Assembly: GCA_030617585.1 (NCBI GenBank)
Contig: JAUWVD010000098.1
Location: 1 to 5,175 of the forward strand
Length of the DNA: 5,175 nt
Origin: Candidatus Methanophagales archaeon
GTDB taxonomy: Archaea > Halobacteriota > Syntropharchaeia > Alkanophagales > Methanospirareceae
Direction of reading: 5' to 3'
The notes under the pieces are model-generated. The model was not told the DNA's origin. It saw only the letters and a program-made list of their open reading frames with translations, and made no database searches. Position 1 is the stretch's first letter; each line of letters begins with the position of its first letter. Below, in pieces: positions 1-4,558 of the stretch. Made by a program: the position numbers and the translations under genes.

Positions 1-192
1 TATGTACAACAATATTTTCTCTTGCATGTTCAGGGCTTTGAAGTAATATTCGACTATTATGTAGCCAGGGACGAAAAGAGTGAATATGAGTGCGGAAACG
101 AGTGCTGCATAGGGCGAGAAGAAAGAGGCTATTAGCAACAGAAAAACAGGAAGTGCTATTTGTGCTATCTGCTTTAACATTGAACTCATCAT
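1..192 (-). CDS. N-terminal fragment of a membrane protein, DUF1616-like (cut by window edge)
   Basis: I read this frame directly from the minus strand. It gives 64 codons from ATG at 192-190 to the window edge with no stop. The start region has two adjacent ATG codons (192 and 189) and a third at 180; an in-frame TAA lies a few codons upstream of 192, so the start must be one of these. No clear Shine-Dalgarno is visible. After a short polar start (MMSSMLKQ) residues 10-45 are strongly hydrophobic and form one or two membrane segments. They are followed by FVPGYIIVEYYFKALNMQEK, which resembles the PGY...(L/F)FP...ERL pattern near the N-terminus of DUF1616 membrane proteins. That family has no well-defined function. 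The coding reading is fairly secure; the family is a tentative match from memory because most of the protein lies outside the window. Confidence 0.6.
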   Translation of the reverse strand, partial: MMSSMLKQIAQIALPVFLLLIASFFSPYAALVSALIFTLFVPGYIIVEYYFKALNMQEKILLYI

Positions 193-368
193 CTTGTATT
201 GAGTATTCTTTTAAGAAGTTTGCAAAGCAAAAAGATTTAGGGAACTCCCAGTAAATAGTTTACCCAAAAAGTTTTGATAATTGTCATACAAAGGCACAGA
301 TTTATACAGACGCTACTCTAAAGTCCTAAAAATTTATTACGTTTTTACGGGTTCATAGAATCAAAGTT

Positions 369-374
369 AAAAAA
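369..374 (-). terminator. Possible oligo-T terminator for SepCysS
   Basis: Read on the minus strand this is TTTTTT about 50 nt after the SepCysS stop codon, in an AT-rich context. Archaeal RNA polymerase commonly terminates at such T-runs without a hairpin. This is weak evidence taken from position and composition alone. Confidence 0.3.
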
Positions 375-392
375 TCAATTATTGCACTACTA

Positions 393-425
393 TTAAATCG
401 GTGTTAATCTGCGTTAATCGGTGTC
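393..425 (+). repeat. Dispersed intergenic repeat, copy 1
   Basis: The core AATCTGCGTTAATCGGTGTC is at 406-425. It is preceded by a degenerate extra unit (TAAATCGGTGT), so the stretch reads as about three roughly 10-bp units of the type TTAATCkGyG. The core is identical to copy 2 at 3771-3790. It abuts the SepCysS stop codon (426-428), and the similarity to copy 2 continues past the core into the gene (428-445). Confidence 0.85.
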
Positions 426-1790
426 TTAAAAATCATTGGAAAATGGCAGCGCATATTTAGCTGCTATTTCTATGAACGCCTCACCTAAATACCGTATCTT
501 GTTCCAGCCCATGCTATACGTATTGAGCTTCCAAACCCTTGTAGAACCTGCGAATTCGCCTACAATCCCTCTTCGTTTCAATTCATCGCTGAGGAAGAAC
601 CCTCTTCGCTTATGCGTCTTCGCAATCTTGTCAAAGCTATCTCGCGTATCCACCTTCGATAGCGTATGCTTACGCGGATATTCGCTTGTAACTTTGTTCC
701 CTTCTATACGCAAGAATTGCCGGATGAAATAATTTGACTTCTTCAGTTCCTCGTCCCAGCACTTCACACGTTCTTTTACCTTCGGGAAAGAAGCCATCAT
801 GGAGAGCACAGTACCGCCCATCAGAGTGCAACCCAGCATCTCCGGCTCTTTGTTCTCGAACCGCCTGCCGGTAACATCTCCAACCATCTGACTGCTTCTG
901 AACACTTTTGGCGCCCATTCGTCAGTAGTAGCAAGAATACCCGATGGTGCAACCGCAGCCATTCCTTTATGGCCCGAACCCACAATAAAATCAGCACCTA
1001 TCTTCTTACCGTTCACTGGCACCATCCCCACGGAATAAGCGCCATTGTAAAGAAAAGGGATGTCATATTCTTTCGCTATCTTACCAACGCCATACACATC
1101 ATGCTCGTTACCGAAAGTGTAATCAAAATGCTCGATAATGATAAGTTTGGGCAGTTTTCCCGTAGTTTCCTTCACACGCTCTATTTTATCCGCAACGGCA
1201 TCGCCAGTAATTATATTCTTTTCCGTTGACGGGACTTCGTTAACTATGCCGCCCGCAATTTCCACCGCTAAGAATTCGGTATAATGCGCTAAATCAGAAA
1301 CTAACACGAGGTCGCCCTTGTCAAGCAGGGCGGAAGCAACCGCCTGGAAACCGCGTCTCGCTCCTGGCACAACCCGTACTTCGTCCATGCCCACGAAGTC
1401 CGCTAACTCAGCATGGAATTCCGCTACCGGCGGTTTTCTTATCTTATCTAGCCTGCCATTAGGGCATTTATCGCAGACCGAATAGCCATCGCCATATGCA
1501 ATGAGTGCTTTTCGCGCTTCGGGCGTCAATCGCCCGCCCGATTGGATAGGGTTTATGTTTATGTACTCTTCCTCTCTCGTCCTCAGTTCAATTTTGTCCT
1601 CAACGTACTTGATTGGGTTGCCCTTGCCCTCTTTTAATTCTCTTATGATCGCGTCTACACGAGCGATGCCTGCTGTGAGCTGATCCGCTTCTCTTTCGTC
1701 AAGTCCGGTGGGTAACGCCTCTCGGAATATCTCCCGGATGTCTTCAAGTGCAAATTCCGCTTCGTATAACATCCTTACCCGTATGTCCAT
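426..1790 (-). CDS. pscS: O-phosphoseryl-tRNA(Cys):Cys-tRNA synthase (SepCysS) with N-terminal extension
   Basis: This PLP-dependent cytosolic enzyme converts O-phosphoseryl-tRNA(Cys), made by SepRS, to Cys-tRNA(Cys) using a sulfur donor. It is the second step of archaeal tRNA-dependent cysteine synthesis. The 454 residues show the family signatures: YININPIQSGG (76-86), GDGYSVCDKC with the paired cysteines C106 and C109, GRLDKI.KPP (112-121), a PLP-stacking His region around H169, NGAYSVG (249-255), GSGHKGMAA with the PLP lysine K275, and the third conserved cysteine C321 in EMLGCTLMG. All three active-site cysteines are therefore present. The core would start near residue 66-76, so about 65 residues precede it compared with a short form such as that of Archaeoglobus. 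The extension looks helical and charged. The ATG at 1790 is preceded by GAGGGG at 1805-1800, 9 nt upstream, and no other start would include the extension except M7. The last residues (LPFSNDF) run past the usual end and lie in repeat-related sequence. No partner gene is adjacent. Confidence 0.95.
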   Translation of the reverse strand: MDIRVRMLYEAEFALEDIREIFREALPTGLDEREADQLTAGIARVDAIIRELKEGKGNPIKYVEDKIELRTREEEYININPIQSGGRLTPEARKALIAYGDGYSVCDKCPNGRLDKIRKPPVAEFHAELADFVGMDEVRVVPGARRGFQAVASALLDKGDLVLVSDLAHYTEFLAVEIAGGIVNEVPSTEKNIITGDAVADKIERVKETTGKLPKLIIIEHFDYTFGNEHDVYGVGKIAKEYDIPFLYNGAYSVGMVPVNGKKIGADFIVGSGHKGMAAVAPSGILATTDEWAPKVFRSSQMVGDVTGRRFENKEPEMLGCTLMGGTVLSMMASFPKVKERVKCWDEELKKSNYFIRQFLRIEGNKVTSEYPRKHTLSKVDTRDSFDKIAKTHKRRGFFLSDELKRRGIVGEFAGSTRVWKLNTYSMGWNKIRYLGEAFIEIAAKYALPFSNDF

Positions 1791-1799
1791 TTTTTATAT

Positions 1800-1805
1800 C
1801 CCCTC
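1800..1805 (-). promoter_or_regulatory. Ribosome binding site of SepCysS
   Basis: On the minus strand GAGGGG stands 9 nt before the ATG at 1790, a usable match to the archaeal anti-Shine-Dalgarno. It supports the long start and hence translation of the N-terminal extension. A weak TATA-like GGATATAACA lies at 1832-1823 but is too close to give a leader containing this site, so the promoter is unresolved. Confidence 0.5.
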
Positions 1806-1951
1806 TTTATGAAAGAAAGGTTTGTTATATCCTTCCTGTCAGAACGTTAAAATCATTTTCGCTTATTTTACGTGTCGCGTGTACGAAACAAACTTTCTTC
1901 TTCGTGGAATCCCCCCGCATCATTCATCGTGACTATACTAAACTAAAAAAC

Positions 1952-1970
1952 CTTTTCTTAATAAGAAAAG
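1952..1970. repeat. Perfect palindrome CTTTTCTTA-A-TAAGAAAAG
   Basis: Two 9-bp arms are exact reverse complements around a single central A. An almost loopless palindrome is a poor RNA hairpin but typical of a binding site for a dimeric regulator. It lies between divergent features (SepCysS on minus, coding-like fragment on plus), about 160 bp upstream of the SepCysS start. The function is unknown and it could be fortuitous in AT-rich DNA. Confidence 0.55.
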
Positions 1971-1989
1971 TTCTACCAAAAGAATTTAA

Positions 1990-2151
1990 AAAGAAGCTTT
2001 GGTCAGTAGGAATCTCAAAGTCGCAGGCATAGAGCTAAGTGGTGGATATTTGCTTGTAAAGGATATTAGCGAAGTAAATACTGATGTAATAATTTGTATT
2101 TACTCAAATTCGCGGAATAGATACGATAAACTCGGTTTCGGTTGGCACTAA
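1990..2151 (+). pseudogene. Unidentified coding-like fragment
   Basis: Between a TAA at 1987-1989 and a TAA at 2149-2151 an open frame of 53 codons reads like protein. It contains NLKVAGIELSGGYLLVKDI, then SEVNTDVIICIYSNS and RYDKLGFGWH, with alternating hydrophobic beta-like stretches and natural composition. It has no ATG start; a TTG at 1999 is the only option and has no Shine-Dalgarno. It ends only 8 nt before recognisable hsdR homology begins in another frame. I do not recognise the family and it does not match the HsdR sequence expected before the QTGFDEP motif. The best reading is a fragment of some other gene left at a rearrangement junction. Confidence 0.35.
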
Positions 2152-2159
2152 TCCAACTG

Positions 2160-2919
2160 TTCCAGACAGGATTCGATGAGCCATTTCTGCATACTATGTA
2201 CGTGGATAAGAAGCTGGGCGGCGTGCATGCAGTTCAGACGCTGAGCAGACTGGACAGAACGATGCGTGGTAAAACCGAGACGTTAGTTCTGGACTTCGTG
2301 AATGAAGCGGAAGAGATCCAGAAATCATTTCAACCTTATTTCCAGACCACGTCCCTTGAAGAAGAGACCGACCCAAACAAGCTCTACGATCTCCAATCCG
2401 AACTGGAGCAGTTTGGAATATATACCACAGAAGAGGTAAAAGAATTTGAACAGGAAACTACCCAAACGCGAAAAACGTATGCCTAATGAAATTCGCGAGG
2501 CGGTGGATCTGGATTCTTTTAGAATCCAGGAAACATTTATAGGGAGTCTACCACTGGTGAAAGGAAATTCAGGGGTATCGAGTATCACCAATGGAAGACC
2601 ACAACATGCGGAAGAAGATAAAGACCTTTTATCTAATATCATTAACGCACTAAATGAAACGTACGGCCTCAATTTGACGGATGATGACAAAGTTGATATT
2701 GAGCGAATTAGGATTAAGCTGGAAGGGAACGAGGAACTCCGGGCGGTTATGAACGAAAAGAACACCCCAGAAAATATTCGTTATAAGTTCGATAAGGTGG
2801 TGGATTCAATATTACTGGGCTTTGTTAATACTAAGATTGACCTGTTTAAGAAACTCACGGACCCCGCAGTGAATGCAATGTTCAAACAGAAGTGGTTTGA
2901 CGGGTATGTATTGCAGTGA
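2160..2919 (+). pseudogene. hsdR: Type I restriction endonuclease subunit R (HsdR), 3' remnant with internal deletion and frameshift
   Basis: HsdR is the DNA-translocating and cleaving subunit of type I restriction systems. Two pieces of its C-terminal half survive in different frames. Piece A (2160-about 2447) reads FQTGFDEPFLHTMYVDKKLG, then VQTLSRLDRTMRGK, which contains helicase motif VI (QxxxRxxR), then a TLVLDFVNEAEEIQKSFQPY segment and a DPNKLYDLQSELEQF segment. Piece B (about 2446-2919) reads LNRKLPKREKRMP, then RIQETFIGSLPL, a helical stretch with TDDDKVDIERIRIKLEG and NTPENIRYKFDKVVDSILLG, ending at FKQKWFDGYVLQ and TGA. In intact homologues roughly 65-70 residues separate EEVKEF from LNRKLP. 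Here they adjoin within a few bases and out of frame, so an internal deletion is evident. The N-terminal nuclease and most of the translocase are missing. No hsdM or hsdS is present. Family assignment is strong; the size of the deletion is from memory. Confidence 0.88.
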
Positions 2920-2996
2920 TGGAGACACTGTCAAATTGTTCAGCGAAAGTACTATACCCCCAATTTTACCGCCGAGCAGGCAGAGAAAAAGGATAT

Positions 2997-3043
2997 GAAA
3001 TATTTAAATACTTTATGCAATAAGAAATGTTTTTTATATTTGG
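2997..3043 (+). promoter_or_regulatory. AT-rich candidate promoter region for the toxin-antitoxin pair
   Basis: Two TATA-like stretches, GAAATATTTAAATAC (2997-3011) and TTTTTTATATTTG (3030-3042), lie 100-150 bp upstream of the antitoxin start. If the second is used, the leader would be about 80 nt. A further TATAT at 3114-3118 is too close to leave the ribosome binding site in the transcript. The choice is uncertain. Confidence 0.3.
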
Positions 3044-3130
3044 GGATCAATGCTATTATTGAAATAATGGAAAAAGGAAATAAATGTTGGATAGAATAAA
3101 TGATATGAAAAGCTATATGGTGTGCCGAAT

Positions 3131-3136
3131 AGGAGG
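3131..3136 (+). promoter_or_regulatory. Strong ribosome binding site of the antitoxin
   Basis: AGGAGG, extending to AGGAGGTGAT, is a near-perfect Shine-Dalgarno. It sits 8 nt before ATG 3145 and only 2 nt before ATG 3139; the GTG at 3136 overlaps it. This selects 3145 as the start. It is by far the strongest such site in the window. Confidence 0.8.
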
Positions 3137-3144
3137 TGATGCCG

Positions 3145-3369
3145 ATGACAAACGCATCTATCAAGGCGGAGATTGTTAAACAGCTTGACTATCTCCCAAC
3201 TGAACTCCAACGACATGTGCTGGATTTTGTACGAACATTGTCTCGACCAAAAGGAGTGCCCGGGAAGCAACTGCTTCATTTCGCCGGAACAATTGGAGAA
3301 GACGATTTGCAAGCAATGAGTCGTGCGATTGAAACCGAATGTGAGCGGGTGGACTGGAATGAGTGGTAG
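3145..3369 (+). CDS. VapB-like antitoxin (DUF2281-type)
   Basis: This 74-residue protein is the probable antitoxin of a VapBC-type module. It would bind and inhibit the PIN-domain toxin encoded next to it and, like relatives, probably represses the operon. The N-terminal half (about 5-33) is a helical segment containing LPTELQRHVLDFVRTL, matching the LP...EVLDFV pattern of DUF2281 antitoxins. The C-terminal half, with PGKQLLHFAGTI and DDLQAMSRAIETECERVDWN, matches the tail that contacts PIN toxins in this family. The frame is intact from start to TAG. The start is chosen by the AGGAGG at 3131. It overlaps the toxin start by 11 bp, the usual translational coupling. The toxin is frameshifted, so this antitoxin may now be an orphan. 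Confidence 0.88.
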   Translation: MTNASIKAEIVKQLDYLPTELQRHVLDFVRTLSRPKGVPGKQLLHFAGTIGEDDLQAMSRAIETECERVDWNEW

Positions 3370-3747
3370 ATTCCTTTTGGATACCAATATTGTTATTGCC
3401 CTCTTTGCAGAGGATCTCTCTGTGGAAGAGCAATTGGAGCAAGCCGAGGAAGTTTTTGTGCCTAGTATCGTTCTGGGCGAGCTATACTTTGGTGCCTGCA
3501 AGTCTGGACGTGTCCAGCAAAACCTCGGGCGAATTGATGAGTTTGCTTTGAACACTGCTGTGCTTGCCAGCGATGCAGACACTGCAAGAGAGTATGGTGT
3601 AATCAAGAGTACACTACAAGAGAAAGGACAGCCGATTCCAGAAAACGAATCTGGATTGCCGCAATTGCTCGACAACATGACCTGACCTTGGTCACACGAG
3701 ATGGACACTTCAAAGAAGTTGTGCATCTGAAGATAGAAATGTGGTAA
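3359..3747 (+). pseudogene. vapC: VapC-type PIN-domain ribonuclease toxin, single-base frameshift
   Basis: VapC toxins are Mg-dependent endoribonucleases that cut tRNA or rRNA. The first frame from ATG 3359 gives MSGRFLLDTNIVIALF with catalytic D8, then VFVPSIVLGELYFGA with catalytic E41, then DADTAREYG and KGQPIPEN. After N96 the expected motif is NDIWIAA, but the DNA reads GAAAACGA-ATCTGG, one base short. The reading frame then runs to TGA at 3683-3685 as an unrelated tail, giving a 108-residue product. Skipping to the next frame at 3649 restores IWIAAIARQHDLTLVTRDGH and a normal end KIEMW at TAA 3745-3747, about 130 residues in all, the usual family length. The lost base is in the codon of the third acidic residue (D97), and D115 is now out of frame, so the encoded product should be inactive. 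A sequencing or assembly error is the main alternative, since everything else is well preserved. Confidence 0.9.
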
Positions 3748-3770
3748 AAGGCGTGGGTTGAATTTGACAG

Positions 3771-3790
3771 AATCTGCGTTAATCGGTGTC
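3771..3790 (+). repeat. Dispersed intergenic repeat, copy 2
   Basis: AATCTGCGTTAATCGGTGTC is identical to the core of copy 1 at 406-425. It lies 23 nt after the vapC stop. Similarity to copy 1 resumes at 3797-3814 (AAAAATCATTGGAAAATG, the same as 428-445), so the shared unit is about 40 bp with a small indel. Confidence 0.9.
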
Positions 3791-3874
3791 TCACAAAAAA
3801 ATCATTGGAAAATGTTAAACTGATACAGTTCTGGTAAATTATTATTAGTGAGTTTCCTTACTTTGTAGATTAAT

Positions 3875-3993
3875 CGAGTTTATAATAAACAGGGTTATAA
3901 TAGGGATTTCTGGAAAAGGTTTATGAGATTGCAATGGTGATAGAACTTAATTTGGGCACTAAACCGGAAGTTAAACGTAAGGCTTTTATTTGA
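3875..3993 (+). pseudogene. Remnant of a GxxExxY-family gene
   Basis: GxxExxY proteins are small (about 125 residues), often multicopy, of unproven function, and suspected to carry a nuclease-like fold. Here 3875-3898 reads RVYNKQGY, matching the VYN.LGYG stretch that precedes the signature. After a frame change, 3904-3948 reads GFLEKVYEIAMVIEL, which contains the signature G-x-x-E-x-x-Y. This is joined in frame directly to LNLGTKPEVKRKAFI and TGA (3946-3993), which matches the family's C-terminal NFG..KPE.KR.I. end. The whole middle of the protein, with its conserved acidic and lysine residues, is therefore missing, and the N-terminus is absent or decayed. Direct copies of the dispersed repeat lie on both sides (3771-3790 and 4013-4030). 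The assignment rests on three short matches in the correct order. Confidence 0.75.
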
Positions 3994-4012
3994 TACGTTG
4001 AGGAAATAATTT

Positions 4013-4030
4013 TCTGCGTTAATCGGCGTC
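4013..4030 (+). repeat. Dispersed intergenic repeat, copy 3
   Basis: TCTGCGTTAATCGGCGTC matches the shared core over 18 positions with one substitution (GGTGTC to GGCGTC). It lies 19 nt after the GxxExxY remnant and just upstream of the cutA promoter. It is the most diverged core of the four. Confidence 0.8.
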
Positions 4031-4044
4031 CTAAATAGGTAGAA

Positions 4045-4060
4045 GTTATATTTTATATAC
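4045..4060 (+). promoter_or_regulatory. Archaeal TATA box(es) of cutA
   Basis: GTTATATTTTATATAC contains two overlapping TATA-like elements, TTATAT at 4046-4051 and TTTATATA at 4052-4059. With the usual spacing of about 25 nt they predict transcription starts near 4074 and 4081. The first would make a leaderless message beginning at ATG 4075; the second would exclude that ATG and favour 4087 or 4090. Confidence 0.55.
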
Positions 4061-4074
4061 AATAAAATATGTGA

Positions 4075-4413
4075 ATGGAAATAAAGATGATGGAAGAGTA
4101 TATTCAGGTGATAACAGCCATAGAGAAAAGAGAGGACGCAGAAAAAATAGCAAACGCAATGGTAGAAAAGAGACTGGCTGCCTGTGTTCAGATAGTAGGA
4201 CCGATAGTAAGCACTTACTGGTGGAAAGGCAATATTGAGAGAGCAGAAGAATGGTTATGCATAATCAAGAGCAAGAAAAGCCTCTATGATGAACTTGAAA
4301 AAGCTATTAAAGAGATACATCCCTATGAAACACCCGAAATATTTGCTCTTTCTGTCGTTGCAGGTAGTGAGGATTATCTGAAATGGCTTAGTAAGGAAGT
4401 TAAAAGTATATAA
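4075..4413 (+). CDS. cutA: CutA family divalent-cation tolerance protein
   Basis: CutA is a small trimeric cytosolic protein with a ferredoxin-like fold, related in structure to PII signalling proteins. It is linked to copper and other divalent-metal tolerance in bacteria, and its archaeal role is not settled. With the first ATG the product has 112 residues, close to the family norm of 100-115. Family hallmarks are all present: YIQVITAIEKREDAEKIA (9-26), LAACVQIVGPIVSTYWWKG (34-52, conserved C37), IERAEEWLCIIKS (54-66), the signature HPYETPEI (82-89), and YLKWL near the end. Residues 1-5 lie before the normal family start; ATG 4087 or 4090 gives a tighter fit (MEEYIQV). No good Shine-Dalgarno is seen for any, consistent with a leaderless or short-leader message from the TATA box upstream. 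It is monocistronic here, flanked by repeat copies 3 and 4. Confidence 0.95.
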   Translation: MEIKMMEEYIQVITAIEKREDAEKIANAMVEKRLAACVQIVGPIVSTYWWKGNIERAEEWLCIIKSKKSLYDELEKAIKEIHPYETPEIFALSVVAGSEDYLKWLSKEVKSI

Positions 4414-4422
4414 CATTAATCC

Positions 4423-4452
4423 ATCTGCGTTAATCTGCGTTAATCGGTGTCC
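4423..4452 (+). repeat. Dispersed intergenic repeat, copy 4
   Basis: This copy has one extra 10-bp unit: ATCTGCGTTA is followed at once by ATCTGCGTTAATCGGTGTC. The tandem 10-bp step is the same as in copy 1. It starts 9 nt after the cutA stop, so it lies within the 3' untranslated part of the message. Confidence 0.9.
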
Positions 4453-4460
4453 ATAAAGTA

Positions 4461-4493
4461 CTTTTTGTATGATAATCTTTTCTTTTTGTTTTC
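4461..4493 (+). terminator. T-rich terminator of cutA
   Basis: This stretch after the cutA stop contains several T-runs (CTTTTTG, CTTTTCTTTTTGTTTTC) and few purines. Archaeal transcription commonly ends at such tracts without a hairpin. It also separates cutA from the hyuB promoter. Confidence 0.5.
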
Positions 4494-4498
4494 TGGGC

Positions 4499-4512
4499 CC
4501 TAAATAAATACT
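4499..4512 (+). promoter_or_regulatory. Possible TATA box of hyuB
   Basis: CCTAAATAAATACT lies about 50 nt before the hyuB start. Normal spacing would put the transcript start near 4531 and leave a leader of about 28 nt. There is no Shine-Dalgarno in that leader. The match to the TATA consensus is modest. Confidence 0.35.
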
Positions 4513-4558
4513 TAACCGAACACACATGAAAAGATATTAGTGGACACTACCAGACACC

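Larger units (their letters stand above)
193..425. other. Intergenic region between SepCysS and the membrane-protein gene
   Basis: This AT-rich spacer lies downstream of SepCysS and upstream of the membrane-protein gene, both on the minus strand. It contains a repeat copy at 393-425, an A6 run at 369-374 that would read as U6 after SepCysS, and at 295-311 a degenerate sequence resembling the repeat in the opposite orientation. I see no convincing reading frame or RNA gene. Confidence 0.5.
1791..2159. other. Region between SepCysS and the hsdR remnant
   Basis: This stretch separates the minus-strand SepCysS start from the plus-strand hsdR remnant. The left part should carry the SepCysS promoter, but no strong TATA box is evident. 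The middle carries a perfect 19-bp palindrome at 1952-1970. The right part (1990-2151) is a short coding-like frame of unknown origin. Nothing else is supported. Confidence 0.5.
3748..4074. other. Repeat-rich region with a collapsed gene between vapC and cutA
   Basis: This 327-bp stretch has no intact gene. It holds repeat copies at 3771-3790 and 4013-4030, an 18-nt segment at 3797-3814 shared with the end of SepCysS, the GxxExxY remnant at 3875-3993, and TATA-like sequences for cutA near 4045-4060. The part between 3815 and 3874 shows nothing I recognise. Confidence 0.6.

Noticed and set aside
436..732. Plus-strand open frames within SepCysS (436-732, 969-1229, 1501-1683) and a minus-strand one at 670-918
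   Set aside because: All overlap the strongly supported SepCysS coding frame and have no recognisable domains.
2325..2765. A 146-codon minus-strand open frame
   Set aside because: It lies antisense to both hsdR pieces, whose plus-strand translations match HsdR; it is Ser/Phe/Leu-rich low-quality sequence.
3641..3690. Programmed frameshifting in vapC
   Set aside because: The site GAAAACGAATC is not a typical slippery heptamer and there is no evident downstream structure; loss of one base is simpler.
3034..3726. A 230-codon open frame on the minus strand across vapBC
   Set aside because: It is antisense to a well-recognised antitoxin and toxin, and its translation is rich in Ser, Cys and Pro with no family character; it is a shadow frame.
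3603..3794. A 63-codon minus-strand frame starting MRHRLTQI
   Set aside because: It begins in repeat copy 2 and runs antisense to vapC; no protein family resembles it.
3880..3902. Direct repeat TTATAATA (3880-3887 and 3895-3902) as tandem promoters
   Set aside because: They lie inside the GxxExxY remnant (VYN and GYN codons) and no gene starts at the right distance downstream.
3748..4074. tRNA or other structured RNA gene in the gap before cutA
   Set aside because: No cloverleaf, T-loop (GTTCRA) or other known RNA pattern was found by eye.
393..4452. The four repeats as a CRISPR array
   Set aside because: Copies are hundreds to thousands of bases apart with genes between them, without regular spacers, leader or cas genes.
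4255..4527. A 90-codon minus-strand frame containing HRLTQINAD
   Set aside because: This peptide is just the translated repeat, and the rest is antisense to cutA.
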